This document shows positions 26,910 through 35,377 of a stretch of DNA of 64,000 nt, piece by piece (positions within the stretch are counted from its first letter, which is position 1; every line of letters starts with the position of its first letter). The notes beneath the pieces were generated by a model, which was not told where the DNA came from, searched no databases, and saw nothing but the letters and a program-made list of their open reading frames with translations. This DNA comes from Cellulomonas sp. SLBN-39 (GTDB taxonomy: Bacteria > Actinomycetota > Actinomycetes > Actinomycetales > Cellulomonadaceae): contig NZ_VFOA01000001.1 in assembly GCF_006715865.1 (NCBI RefSeq), forward strand, positions 1,922,001 to 1,986,000, given 5' to 3'. A program made the translations under genes and the position numbers.

Positions 26910-27548
26910 TCAGCCCACGAGCTCGGGGGGCGGTGCGAGCTCGCCGACGGGCACCGCGGCGTCCAGCGCGTTGGCCCGCGTCGGCAGCGGGCACGCCCAC
27001 GCGGGGTCGTAGGCGCACGACGGGTTGTAGGCGAAGTTCAGGTCGACCACGAGCCGTCCGACGTGGTCCACGCCCAGGTCGGCGCCCTTGATCGTGTCGA
27101 GCACGTACCGCCCGCCGCCGTACGTGCGGTCGCCGGACAGCGCGTCGCGGACGGGCATGAACAGCCCGCCGCCGTACCCGCGCAGCGACCACAGGGCCAG
27201 CCGCCCGAGGTCGCCGAGCACGACCGCGCCGATGCGGTCGTAGCCGACCACGCCGTCGGTGCCGGTCGACACGTCCAGGCGCTGCTCGCCCGCCGGCTCG
27301 ACGGCGACCTCGAACCGGTAGGCGGGGTCGTACGGGGCCACCGGCAGACCGGCGAACGCCGCACGGGCGTCCGGGCTCAGCGGCGACGCGGCGTGGAACG
27401 CGAAGAGCTCGTCGCGCTGCTGCACCCACACCGCGTGCGCCCCGGCGGGGTCGTCGGTGGCCAGGGCGCGGACGTCGGCGTAGGTGCGCGCGGTCCGGCG
27501 CCGCCAGTCGGCGACGTCGAGCGCGGTGGTCAGAGGGCTGGCGTGCAC
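26910..27548 (-). CDS. DUF1684 family protein
   Basis: A 212-residue soluble protein of the DUF1684 family. Family signatures seen are FVAVxP-type beta strands early (VAPYDPAYRFEVAVEP), then GLFMPVRDALSGDRTYGGGR and the strongly conserved tail VDLNFAYNPSCAYDPAWACP, which ends in PLPTRANALDAAVPVGE. Function is not known. The GTG at 27548 is preferred; a GTG four codons earlier is possible. Upstream lies the 57-bp repeat element. Confidence 0.85.
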   Translation of the reverse strand: MHASPLTTALDVADWRRRTARTYADVRALATDDPAGAHAVWVQQRDELFAFHAASPLSPDARAAFAGLPVAPYDPAYRFEVAVEPAGEQRLDVSTGTDGVVGYDRIGAVVLGDLGRLALWSLRGYGGGLFMPVRDALSGDRTYGGGRYVLDTIKGADLGVDHVGRLVVDLNFAYNPSCAYDPAWACPLPTRANALDAAVPVGELAPPPELVG

Positions 27549-27638
27549 CCGTCCCACGCTGCCAGCCCCCACCCACCTCCGCCACCCCACCGCCCCCTGC
27601 TCAGCCCCCGCCGGCAGACCCCTCCTCCACCCTCCGCC

Positions 27639-27695
27639 GACCCCGTCATCGATGACGCCCGGCACGTCCGGGACGACACCGATGACGGGGTCGGC
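27639..27695. repeat. 57-bp palindromic element, copy A1
   Basis: It begins GACCCCGTCATCG and ends CGATGACGGGGTCGGC. The left arm including GCC before it (27636-27651) and the right arm (27680-27695) are a perfect 16-bp inverted repeat, and CCCGG-N5-CCGGG forms an inner hairpin. Part of a second copy (GGATGACGGGGTCGG, 27702-27716) follows. Same length and ends as the copies at 40637, 40721, 53569 and 53654. It lies just after the small membrane protein gene. Confidence 0.8.
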
Positions 27696-27718
27696 GGGGA
27701 GGGATGACGGGGTCGGGG

Positions 27719-27904
27719 TCAGAGTCGGTGGAGGGTGCGGATCTCGCGGAGGGCGATCGCCGCCGCGACCGCGCCGGGGGCCAGGGCCCAGGGGCGGCCG
27801 CGCAGGGCCGCGACCACGCAGACCAGGACGACGAGGGTGCAGCCGGCGACGAGGGCGAGCGAGGCCCAGCGCACGGCGCGCAGGCGCGGGGGGCGGCGGT
27901 CCAC
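27719..27904 (-). CDS. Small two-helix membrane protein
   Basis: A 61-residue protein with two hydrophobic segments, WASLALVAGCTLVVLVCVVA and PWALAPGAVAAAIAL, separated by a short basic turn (RGR). Both termini are basic. GTG start at 27904, divergent from the LLM oxidoreductase. The family is not recognised; such short conserved membrane proteins are common in actinobacteria. Confidence 0.55.
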   Translation of the reverse strand: MDRRPPRLRAVRWASLALVAGCTLVVLVCVVAALRGRPWALAPGAVAAAIALREIRTLHRL

Positions 27905-27946
27905 GCCCGCGACGCTACCCGTGCTGTGCCGTGCGAGGCTGGCGGC

Positions 27947-28894
27947 ATGGATCTGCGCATCTTCACCGAGCCCCAGCAGGGCGCCTCCTACGACGACCTC
28001 CTCGCGGTCGCGCGCGCGACCGAGGACCTCGGGTTCGACGCCTTCTTCCGCTCCGACCACTACCTCGCGATGGGCGACGGCGACGGCCTGCCGGGCCCGA
28101 CCGACGCGTGGACGACGCTGGCCGGGCTGGCCCGCGAGACGAGCCGCATCCGCCTCGGCACGCTCGTGTCGTCGGCGACGTTCCGCCACCCCGGGGTCCT
28201 CGCGATCCAGGTCGCGCAGGTGGACCAGATGTCCGGCGGCCGGGTCGAGCTCGGGCTGGGCGCCGGCTGGTTCGCGCAGGAGCACGCCGCGTACGGGATC
28301 CCGTTCCCGGCCAAGCGGTTCGGGCTGCTGACCGAGCAGCTCGAGATCGTCACGGGCCTGTGGGGCACGCCGGTCGGGGAGCGGTTCGACCACGCCGGCG
28401 AGCACTACACGCTGACCGACTCCCCGGCGCTGCCCAAGCCGGTGCAGGCGTCGCCGCTGGACGCCTCCCGTGCGGGCGTTCCCGTGATCGTCGGCGGCAA
28501 CGGCCCGACGCGCACCCCGCGCCTGGCGGCCCGGTTCGGCGCGGAGTACAACCAGTCGTTCCCCGAGCTCGCGGACGTGCCCGGGCGGATCGCCCGGGTG
28601 CGCGAGGCGTGCGTCGAGGTCGGCCGCGACCCGGGCACCCTCGTGCAGTCGGTCGCCCTGGTCCTGTGCGTGGGCCGCGACGAGGCCGAGCTCGCCCGCC
28701 GGGCCGCGGCGATCGGCCGCGAGGTGCCCGAGCTGCGCGAGCACGGCATCGCCGGGACGGTCGACGAGGCGGCGGCCCGGCTGCGCGAGCTCGAGGCGCA
28801 GGGCGTGCAGCGGGTGTACCTGCAGGTGCTCGACCTGCACGACCTGGAGCACCTGCAGCTCGTGGCCGAGCAGGTGGGCACGCAGCTGCGCTGA
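27947..28894 (+). CDS. LLM-class F420-dependent oxidoreductase
   Basis: A 315-residue luciferase-like monooxygenase-family enzyme with a TIM barrel, probably using coenzyme F420 (or FMN) to oxidise or reduce a small organic substrate. Typical motifs are EPQQGASYDDLLAVARATED with LGFDAFFRSDHYL, IRLGTLVSSATFRHPGVLAI, DQMSGGRVELGLGAGWF and PVIVGGNGPTRTPRLAARF. This is the Rv-type F420 subgroup in actinobacteria; the substrate is unknown. ATG 27947, about 40 bases from the divergent membrane protein. A strong terminator follows. Confidence 0.9.
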   Translation: MDLRIFTEPQQGASYDDLLAVARATEDLGFDAFFRSDHYLAMGDGDGLPGPTDAWTTLAGLARETSRIRLGTLVSSATFRHPGVLAIQVAQVDQMSGGRVELGLGAGWFAQEHAAYGIPFPAKRFGLLTEQLEIVTGLWGTPVGERFDHAGEHYTLTDSPALPKPVQASPLDASRAGVPVIVGGNGPTRTPRLAARFGAEYNQSFPELADVPGRIARVREACVEVGRDPGTLVQSVALVLCVGRDEAELARRAAAIGREVPELREHGIAGTVDEAAARLRELEAQGVQRVYLQVLDLHDLEHLQLVAEQVGTQLR

Positions 28895-28903
28895 GCCGGA
28901 CGA

Positions 28904-28942
28904 GACGGCCGGTCCCGGGGTGCGTCCCAGGGGCCGGCCGTC
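28904..28942 (+). terminator. Terminator after the LLM oxidoreductase
   Basis: GACGGCCGGTCCC pairs with GGGGCCGGCCGTC (one G-U in RNA) around a 13-base loop, nine bases past the stop codon. Confidence 0.75.
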
Positions 28943-29358
28943 GTCGTCCCCGGGGGTGCGACGCCGGCGGGCCCGGGCCGTCGGACACCCGTCCGGGTGA
29001 CACGTGCGGGTGGACTTCGTCGGGTGATTTGTCCGGATAGTGGGACACAGGGCCTGTGACCGAAATGTTCACATGCGCGACGCATAGGGATGAAAGTCCA
29101 GGTCGCGACGATTCACCACGCCTTGTGACCATGACAGTCGCCCGCGTCGTGCCGTCGGTCACGCGAACCCGCCACCGACGCGCGGGGCGATTCGGGCATA
29201 CCGTCGTCACAACCCACGGGGGGACCGCGGGGCCGAGACGGCCCGTCGCACCTCGTGCACCGGGCGCCAACGGAGCCGTCGCAACCGCGACGACGCACCG
29301 CCCGACCCCGGGTGGTGGACGTCGCACGCCGTGCCGACGACCACCCCCAGGAGCGCCC
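28943..29358 (+). other. Long 5' region of the beta-glucan synthase operon
   Basis: Over 400 bases with no gene precede the GT2 synthase. The part at 29020-29110 is distinctly less G+C-rich than its surroundings and carries three contiguous palindromes (separate entry). CACCCG-TC-CGGGTG near 28990 is a further small inverted repeat. No cyclic-di-GMP riboswitch core was recognised. An open frame from 29056 extends the GT2 gene upstream, but its translation is not protein-like. Confidence 0.5.
29046..29085 (+). promoter_or_regulatory. Cluster of three palindromes upstream of the GT2 operon
   Basis: CACAGGGCCTGTG (perfect, 29046-29058), TGTGAC-N7-TTCACA (29055-29073, overlapping it) and ATGCG-CGA-CGCAT (29073-29085). 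They sit head to tail in an AT-richer island about 275 bases before the GT2 start. They are probably operators of a local or global regulator. The TGTGA/TCACA ends recall CRP/GlxR sites, but the spacing is nine bases instead of six. Confidence 0.5.
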
Positions 29359-31083
29359 GTGGCGACCACCTTCGACAGGCTCATCCTCGAGCCCCGACGC
29401 ACCGACGACGGCCGCTCGCGGCCGCAGACCCGGCGTGCACCGGACCACGAGGCGGTCCAGAGCCCGTCGACGACCCTCCTCATGCTGCTCGCCGCAGCGG
29501 GGGTCGTGGTCTACGCGGTCTTCCTGCTCAACCCCGGCAACCGCGGCGACTGGCTCCCGTACACGCTGGTCATCGTCGCCGAGTGCGTCCTGGTGGCCCA
29601 CGCGCTGCTGTCGATGTGGACGACGCTGTCGAGCGGGTGGAACCCCCGCGACTTCGCGTTCCACCACGCGCAGGAGCGCCTCTACGACCTCACGGAGATC
29701 ATCCGCGACGGCGCCGAGGACCGGCCGTGGGACTGGCAGATGTACCTCGAGGACCGCCCCGTCGCGGTCGACGTGTTCATCACCACCTACGGCGAGGACG
29801 TCGGCACGATCCGCCGCACGGTCGAGGCCGCGCTGCGGATGCAGGGCCGCCACACGACCTACGTGCTGGACGACGGCCGCTCCGACGAGGTGCGCGAGCT
29901 CGCGGCCGAGCTGGGCGCCCGCTACGTGCGGCGCCTGTCCGGCGGCGGCGCCAAGGCCGGCAACATCAACCACGCGCTCACGCTCGCCAAGGGCGACTGC
30001 TTCCTCGTGCTCGACGCGGACTTCGTGCCGCGCCCCGAGATGCTGCACGAGACGGTGCCGTTCTTCGTCCGCGACGACGTCGCCTTCGTGCAGACGCCGC
30101 AGACGTACGGCAACTACGACACGGTGATCTCCCGCGGCGCGGGCTACATGCAGTCGGTGTTCTACCGGTTCGTGCAGCCGGGCCGGAACCGGTTCAACGC
30201 CGCGTTCTGCGTGGGCACGAACGTCGTGTTCAGCCGCCGCGCCATCGACTCGGTCGGCGGCATCCACACCGACTCCAAGTCGGAGGACGTGTGGACCTCG
30301 CTGCTGCTGCACGAGGCCGGCTGGCGCACGGTCTACATCCCCATGACCCTCGCGGTCGGCGACACCCCCGAGACGGTCGAGGCCTACACCAAGCAGCAGC
30401 TGCGCTGGGCGACCGGCGGGTTCGAGATCCTGCTGACGCACAACCCGCTCTCGCGCCGGCGCAACCTCACGATGGACCAGCGCATCCAGTACCTGGTCAC
30501 CGCGACGCACTACCTCACGGGCATCGCGCCCCTGCTGCTGCTCATGGTCCCGGCGCTGGAGATCTACTTCGACCTGTCGCCCATGAACCTGTCGATCACC
30601 CCGGCGACGTGGGCGCTGTACTACGCGGGCTTCTACGTCATGCAGATCCTGCTCGCGTTCTACACGCTCGGGTCGTTCCGCTGGGAGGTCCTCCTGCTGG
30701 CGTCCGTCTCGTTCCCCATCTACACCCGGGCCCTGGTCAACGCGTTCCTCAAGCGCGACCAGGCCTGGCACGTGACGGGCCGCAAGGGCGCCTACCGCTC
30801 GCCGTTCGCGTTCATGGTGCCGCAGGTGCTGGTCTTCCAGTTCCTGCTCCTGACCACGGTCGTCGGGCTGTGGAAGGACCTGTCCGGCGCCAACGCGACG
30901 CTCGCGCTCGCCTGGAACGCCACCAACACCGCCATCCTCGGGGTCTTCGTCGTGATCGCCTGGCGCGAGGGCCGTCGTGCCCGCGCCCAGCTGCGCGCCG
31001 AGCGCCGCGCGCGCCACGCCGTCGCCCCGGCCGCCCCCGCCACGACCCCCGCCACGCCCGCACTCACCGGAGGTGCCGCATGA
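29359..31083 (+). CDS. GT2 beta-glucan synthase, curdlan/cellulose-synthase-like
   Basis: Processive inner-membrane glycosyltransferase (574 residues) that polymerises UDP-glucose and moves the chain across the membrane. Two N-terminal helices (LLMLLAAAGVVVYAVFLL, then YTLVIVAECVLVAHALLSMW) are followed by the GT-A domain with the BcsA-type motifs DDG (~168), DADF (~220), SED (~308) and QQLRW (~346), and then about five C-terminal helices. There is no PilZ domain; the protein ends in a short basic, Ala/Pro-rich tail, unlike cyclic-di-GMP-regulated BcsA but like curdlan synthase CrdS. The GTG start follows AGGAG at 29349. The coupled GH81 beta-1,3-glucanase downstream points to a beta-1,3-glucan product. 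Cellulose remains possible. Confidence 0.85.
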   Translation: MATTFDRLILEPRRTDDGRSRPQTRRAPDHEAVQSPSTTLLMLLAAAGVVVYAVFLLNPGNRGDWLPYTLVIVAECVLVAHALLSMWTTLSSGWNPRDFAFHHAQERLYDLTEIIRDGAEDRPWDWQMYLEDRPVAVDVFITTYGEDVGTIRRTVEAALRMQGRHTTYVLDDGRSDEVRELAAELGARYVRRLSGGGAKAGNINHALTLAKGDCFLVLDADFVPRPEMLHETVPFFVRDDVAFVQTPQTYGNYDTVISRGAGYMQSVFYRFVQPGRNRFNAAFCVGTNVVFSRRAIDSVGGIHTDSKSEDVWTSLLLHEAGWRTVYIPMTLAVGDTPETVEAYTKQQLRWATGGFEILLTHNPLSRRRNLTMDQRIQYLVTATHYLTGIAPLLLLMVPALEIYFDLSPMNLSITPATWALYYAGFYVMQILLAFYTLGSFRWEVLLLASVSFPIYTRALVNAFLKRDQAWHVTGRKGAYRSPFAFMVPQVLVFQFLLLTTVVGLWKDLSGANATLALAWNATNTAILGVFVVIAWREGRRARAQLRAERRARHAVAPAAPATTPATPALTGGAA

Positions 31084-31811
31084 CCTGGGCCAGCCGCGTC
31101 CGACTCGTCCTGGGCATGCTCGTCGTGCTCGCCGTCGCCGCACTCGCGACGTTCCACCTCAACGACACCCGCGGCATCGCCACGAGCGACTCCGCGCAGA
31201 TCCTCGGCCAGACCTACGCCGTCGGCACCCCGTACGCGGGGCTGGTCGCCGACCAGCTCGTCGAGGACGGCGACGAGGTCGCCGAGGGCGACGCGCTGTT
31301 CGTCGTCGACTCCTCCGCGCTGACGTACGACCTCGAGAACGGGCTCGTCTCCGACGCGCCGGAGTTCACCGAGGTCGACGCCGAGGGTCGCCTCGTCGTG
31401 CTCGCCAGCGGCGACGGCACGGTGACGACGGTCGACGCCACGCGCGGCACCTTCGTGCAGGCCGCGACGACGCTCGCGACCGTGCAGCGCGAGGACTCCC
31501 TGTACGTGCAGGCCGAGTACACGCTCAGCGCCACCCAGTACGCCCGCGTGCCCGAGGGGGCCCCGGTCACGCTGACGCTGCCCGACCAGAGCACCATCAC
31601 CGGCACGGTCGAGGAGATCTCCGTCGAGACCGTCGCCGGCCAGGCCCAGGCCGTGGTCCGCGTGGCCTCGGACGGCCTCGCCGACGGCGACCGCGACGGC
31701 CTCGTGTCCGCCGGCACCCCGGTGGTGGCCGCGCTGCACCTCGAGAACGACGGGGTGGTCACGACCGTCGCCGACACGGTCCGCAGCTACGTCGCCGGGG
31801 TGGTCGGGTGA
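31080..31811 (+). CDS. HlyD-like membrane-anchored adaptor of the glucan synthase
   Basis: A 243-residue protein with one N-terminal membrane helix (VRLVLGMLVVLAVAALATFH) and a long extracytoplasmic part. It contains a lipoyl/barrel-sandwich hybrid pattern (GTPYAGLVADQLVEDGDEVA then EGDALFVVDSSALTYDL) and a C-terminal beta-barrel (VPEGAPVTLTLPDQSTITGT), as in HlyD/Alg44-type periplasmic adaptors. Its ATG overlaps the GT2 stop (ATGA) and its own stop overlaps the GH81 start (GTGA). It probably guides the nascent polysaccharide through the cell wall. The role is inferred from fold and operon. Confidence 0.75.
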   Translation: MTWASRVRLVLGMLVVLAVAALATFHLNDTRGIATSDSAQILGQTYAVGTPYAGLVADQLVEDGDEVAEGDALFVVDSSALTYDLENGLVSDAPEFTEVDAEGRLVVLASGDGTVTTVDATRGTFVQAATTLATVQREDSLYVQAEYTLSATQYARVPEGAPVTLTLPDQSTITGTVEEISVETVAGQAQAVVRVASDGLADGDRDGLVSAGTPVVAALHLENDGVVTTVADTVRSYVAGVVG

Positions 31812-33895
31812 CGGCGGGCCGTCGCACGCCCGTCCTCGTGGCCGCCGTCCTCGTGGTCGTCCTCGTCGTCGCCCTCCTCGTCGTGCGCCCCTGGGACCGC
31901 GGGGGAGCGGCCGACGGGGCCGCCGGGCAGGCGTCGCGGGGCGACGTCCCCGGCCCGGTCGACGCGACCGTCCCGCAGGTCGACACCGAGGCGCTGACCT
32001 CCGGCGTCACGCAGGCCGACGACGCGGACGTCGACCCGGTGCGCCTCGCGGACGGGCTCGTCCCGCCCTCGAACCGCTGGTACTCCGGGCTGGTGTTCGG
32101 CGACGAGCCGCAGCCGGTGTACCCGCTGCCGCTGTCGTTCGCCCTGACCGCGAGCGGCTTCACCGTCGGGCTGCCCGACCCGGTGACGAACGACGCCGTC
32201 ATCGCGGGGCCGCACGTGCCGGCGCTGACGGTGGACGCGGGCGCGTCCGCCGCGCAGGTCGTCAGCGCCGACCCCGTCGCCGTGGGCGTCGGGCTGCTCG
32301 ACGCCGACGGGGCCACGCTCGGCACCGTGCACCTGGCGGGCGGCTCGCCGTTCGTCTCGTTCACCGCGGACGCCGACGTGGAGCTCGCCGCCGGCGCCGC
32401 GTTCACCGGCGACGGCCCGGCGCCGACCGCCGAGGTCGCCGGGACCACCTGGGCGCTGGCCGCACCCGACGGAGCCCTCGACGGCGACCGCCTCACGCTC
32501 GCCGCGGGCCAGACCGCCGCCTGGTACGCCCTGCCCGACGACGCCTCGCCCGACGCCGCGCAGGCGCTGGCCGACGCCGCGGGCGACCCGGTCGTCGCCG
32601 TCGACGTCGCCTACGGCGTGGACGACGACGTGGCGCGCACCAGCCTGACCTACCGCACCGCCGGCGACGGGCCGGGCGCGCACGTGCTCATGCCGCACCA
32701 CACCGCGGGCACCCAGCCCGAGCGCGACGGCTGCGGGCTCGGCACCTACCGGAGCGTCTACGGCACGCTCGAGCTGTGCGCCGGCACCACCCTCGACGCC
32801 TACGCGCCGACGCTGACGCCCACCGGCACCCTCGACCTGGCCGGGATCGACGACGCACGCCGGGACGCCGTCCTGGAGCAGCTCGAGACCGACGTCGCGG
32901 GCACCGGGGCGTTCGCGTCCGACACCTACTTCGGCGCCAAGCACCTGTACCGGGCGGCGACGCTCGTGGTCCTCGGCGAGGAGCTCGGGGCCGACGACGT
33001 GGTCGCCGACCTGCGCGCACGGGTCGCGGACGCGCTGCGCGAGTGGGCCCAGCCCGACGGCTGCGACGAGCGCGACGCCCGCTGCTTCGTCTACGACGCG
33101 CAGGCCCGGTCCGTGATCGGCCGGACCGTGGCGTTCGGCTCCGAGCAGCTCAACGACCACCACTTCCACTACGGCTACCTGCTGTCCGCGGCCGGGCTGA
33201 TCGGCGCCGACGACCCCGACCTCGTCGAGGACGTCCGGCCCGTGATGGACCTGCTCGTGCAGGACGTCGCCGCGGCCGTCGCCACCGACGAGCTGCCGCA
33301 GCTGCGCACGTTCGACCCGTACGCCGGCCACGCGTGGGCGTCGGGCACGTCGCCGTTCGCGGACGGCAACAACCAGGAGTCGTCGTCGGAGGCCGTGACC
33401 GCGTGGAACGGCGTGGGCCTGTGGGCGGCGGCGTCCGGTCAGGACGACCTGCTCGTGCAGGCCACGTGGCTGGCGTCGACCGAGGCGGCGTCGTCGCGCG
33501 CCTACTGGACCGCGCCCGACCTGAGCGACCCCGTGTACGACGGGTTCGGGCACCAGGTGCTCTCGCTCAACTGGGGCGGCAAGCGCGACTGGGCCACGTG
33601 GTTCAGCCCGGAGCCGTCGGCGATGCTCGGGATCCTGCTCATCCCGATGGCGCCGGTCGCGGACTACCTGGCCGTCGACGTCGACCCCACGGTCATCACG
33701 GCGGCGGCCGACGAGGCCGCGCCCGACGGGCCCGACGTGATGTTCGGGGACTACGTGCTGATGTACCGGGCGCTCGCCGGGCCCGAGGCGGCCGCGGCGG
33801 CGTGGGACGACGCGCTCACGCTGCCCGACACGTCCGTCGACGACGGCAGCTCACGCGCGTACCTGCTCGGGTGGCTCGCCGCCCACGGCGCCTGA
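31808..33895 (+). CDS. GH81 endo-beta-1,3-glucanase
   Basis: Exported glycoside hydrolase of family 81 (695 residues) that cuts beta-1,3-glucan inside the chain. The N-terminus RRTPVLVAAVLVVVLVVALL is a signal anchor. The N-terminal beta-sandwich starts at LVPPSNRWYSGLVFGDEPQP. The catalytic part shows LNDHHFHYGYLL (~447-458, acid Asp) and ASGTSPFADGNNQESSSEA (~511-529, base Glu), the strongest GH81 signatures. It is the third, coupled gene after the GT2 synthase and the HlyD-like adaptor. By analogy with BcsZ in cellulose operons it may trim or release the polymer and thereby reveal its linkage. It overlaps the convergent gene by 45 bases. Confidence 0.92.
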   Translation: MTAGRRTPVLVAAVLVVVLVVALLVVRPWDRGGAADGAAGQASRGDVPGPVDATVPQVDTEALTSGVTQADDADVDPVRLADGLVPPSNRWYSGLVFGDEPQPVYPLPLSFALTASGFTVGLPDPVTNDAVIAGPHVPALTVDAGASAAQVVSADPVAVGVGLLDADGATLGTVHLAGGSPFVSFTADADVELAAGAAFTGDGPAPTAEVAGTTWALAAPDGALDGDRLTLAAGQTAAWYALPDDASPDAAQALADAAGDPVVAVDVAYGVDDDVARTSLTYRTAGDGPGAHVLMPHHTAGTQPERDGCGLGTYRSVYGTLELCAGTTLDAYAPTLTPTGTLDLAGIDDARRDAVLEQLETDVAGTGAFASDTYFGAKHLYRAATLVVLGEELGADDVVADLRARVADALREWAQPDGCDERDARCFVYDAQARSVIGRTVAFGSEQLNDHHFHYGYLLSAAGLIGADDPDLVEDVRPVMDLLVQDVAAAVATDELPQLRTFDPYAGHAWASGTSPFADGNNQESSSEAVTAWNGVGLWAAASGQDDLLVQATWLASTEAASSRAYWTAPDLSDPVYDGFGHQVLSLNWGGKRDWATWFSPEPSAMLGILLIPMAPVADYLAVDVDPTVITAAADEAAPDGPDVMFGDYVLMYRALAGPEAAAAAWDDALTLPDTSVDDGSSRAYLLGWLAAHGA

Positions 33896-35194
33896 CGGGG
33901 CCCCTGGCCCGGCGCCCCGGCGCGGGGGCCAGGGCAGGCGCGCGGTCCGGCCGTCGGCGGGGGAGTCCTCCTCGCCGGCGGCGGGCCGCAGCAGCCGGAC
34001 CACGGTCGCGACGAGGAGCGCCAGGAGCGCGACGTTGCGTGCCGCGAGCAGCAGCGTGACCACGGTCCCGCCGCGCACCACGTCGGCGTAGAACCACGGG
34101 TAGGCGACCTGCGTGACGAACGCCGCGCCGGCCACGGCGGCGGCCACCCGACCCCACCGGGGCAGCCCGTGCGCGAGAGCGACCGCGACGGGCGGTGCGA
34201 GCCACGTCATGAACTGTGGGCTGCCGACCTTGTTCAGCACGATCAGCACCAGGGCCATGAGGAGCGCGCCGCGCAGCACCAGGTCGAGGCGCAGCGCGTC
34301 GTCGGACCAGAACCGTGCCCCGTCGCGGCGCCGGCACCACCACAGCAGCGCCGCGGCGGCCGCGAACCCGACGACGAGCAGCGCGCCCAGCGCGTCGGCC
34401 GTGGTCTGGGTGCCGGGGCCGGCGATCTCGAACGTCACGAGCGGCTTGTTGAGGTAGCGGCGCACCGCGTCGGACCACAGACCCACGACGAGCCACGGGG
34501 TCGCGGCCACGGACTCGATCTGCAGCCCCCGCTGGCCCTGCTCCGCGACGAACGACGTGACGCGCGGCAGCCCGCCCAGCGCGGCGACCGACCCGACGAC
34601 GACCACGCACACCGCGGCGGCGGGCGCCACGACGTCGCGCCACGGCCGGCGGGCGGCCAGCGCCAGCGGCACGATCGCGGCGCCGGGGGAGACCTTGACC
34701 CACGCCCCGAGCGTGACGAGGGCGGCGGCGACGCGGGGGCGGCGCAGGGCGCCGAGCAGCGCGAGCACGCTCAGCGGTGCCACGACCGCGTCGAGCCGGC
34801 CGATCGCCGCGGGGCCGAGCAGCAGCAGGAACGTCATCCACCACAGCACCGCCGTCTCGCCGTGCCGGCGCCGCAGCAGCGCCGCGACGGCCACCGCGTT
34901 GAGCGCGGCGACCAGCGCGCACCAGGCCAGGGCGTACGGCAGGTAGGCGTCCGTGCCGACGACCGCGGGCACCAGCATCGGCAGCAGCGCCGCCGCCGGG
35001 TACACCCACGCCTCGTCGACGACCGGCCACCACCCCAGGCGCAGCCCGTCGCGCACCCACTCGCGGTACAGGTCGACGTCGCCGAACGACTGCTCGGCGA
35101 GCAGGACCGCGCCCAGCCAGGTCAGCCAGGCGTGCACGACGAGGACGACGACCCAGACGGCGACGGTCGTCGGTGCAGGAGCACGGCGCAGCAG
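33851..35194 (-). CDS. Membrane glycosyltransferase, GT87/mannosyltransferase-like
   Basis: Polytopic membrane protein (~447 residues, about ten helices) of the GT-C type, which transfers sugars from polyprenyl-phosphate donors on the outer membrane face. The first-loop acidic motif is FGDVDLYREWVRDGL; further on are LGAWVKVSPGAAIVPLALA and VLNKVGSPQFMTWLAPPVAV, typical for the family. No ATG or GTG precedes the first helix: the frame upstream offers only CTG at 35194, five bases after GGAGG. That codon is taken as the start; the next GTG (35137) would remove half of helix one. The 3' end overlaps the GH81 gene tail to tail by 45 bases. Confidence 0.75.
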   Translation of the reverse strand: MLRRAPAPTTVAVWVVVLVVHAWLTWLGAVLLAEQSFGDVDLYREWVRDGLRLGWWPVVDEAWVYPAAALLPMLVPAVVGTDAYLPYALAWCALVAALNAVAVAALLRRRHGETAVLWWMTFLLLLGPAAIGRLDAVVAPLSVLALLGALRRPRVAAALVTLGAWVKVSPGAAIVPLALAARRPWRDVVAPAAAVCVVVVGSVAALGGLPRVTSFVAEQGQRGLQIESVAATPWLVVGLWSDAVRRYLNKPLVTFEIAGPGTQTTADALGALLVVGFAAAAALLWWCRRRDGARFWSDDALRLDLVLRGALLMALVLIVLNKVGSPQFMTWLAPPVAVALAHGLPRWGRVAAAVAGAAFVTQVAYPWFYADVVRGGTVVTLLLAARNVALLALLVATVVRLLRPAAGEEDSPADGRTARLPWPPRRGAGPGAPSGAVGGEPPEQVRA

Positions 35195-35377
35195 GGGAGC
35201 CTCCGGGGTGCGGGGTCGGTGCAGGCGTCGACGCCCGGCCCGGCCAGGGTAGCGCCGGCCCCTGGGCGCGGGGCGGGACGGTCCGCGCCCCGGGGGTCCC
35301 GGCCGCCGCCGCCCCGCGCACGCTAGCCTCCCCACGCGCACCGGTGCCGCACCGGTGGCGGACGAGGGGAGCCGGAC

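Noticed and set aside
29055..29073. CRP/GlxR binding site
   Set aside because: The TGTGA/TCACA spacer is nine bases instead of six, so it is only listed as a palindrome.
29056..29358. N-terminal extension of the GT2 synthase
   Set aside because: Translation is Thr/Arg/Pro-rich without structure; the GTG at 29359 has an AGGAG site.
28943..29358. Cyclic-di-GMP or cyclic-di-AMP riboswitch before the synthase
   Set aside because: No conserved core motif was seen, and the synthase has no PilZ domain.
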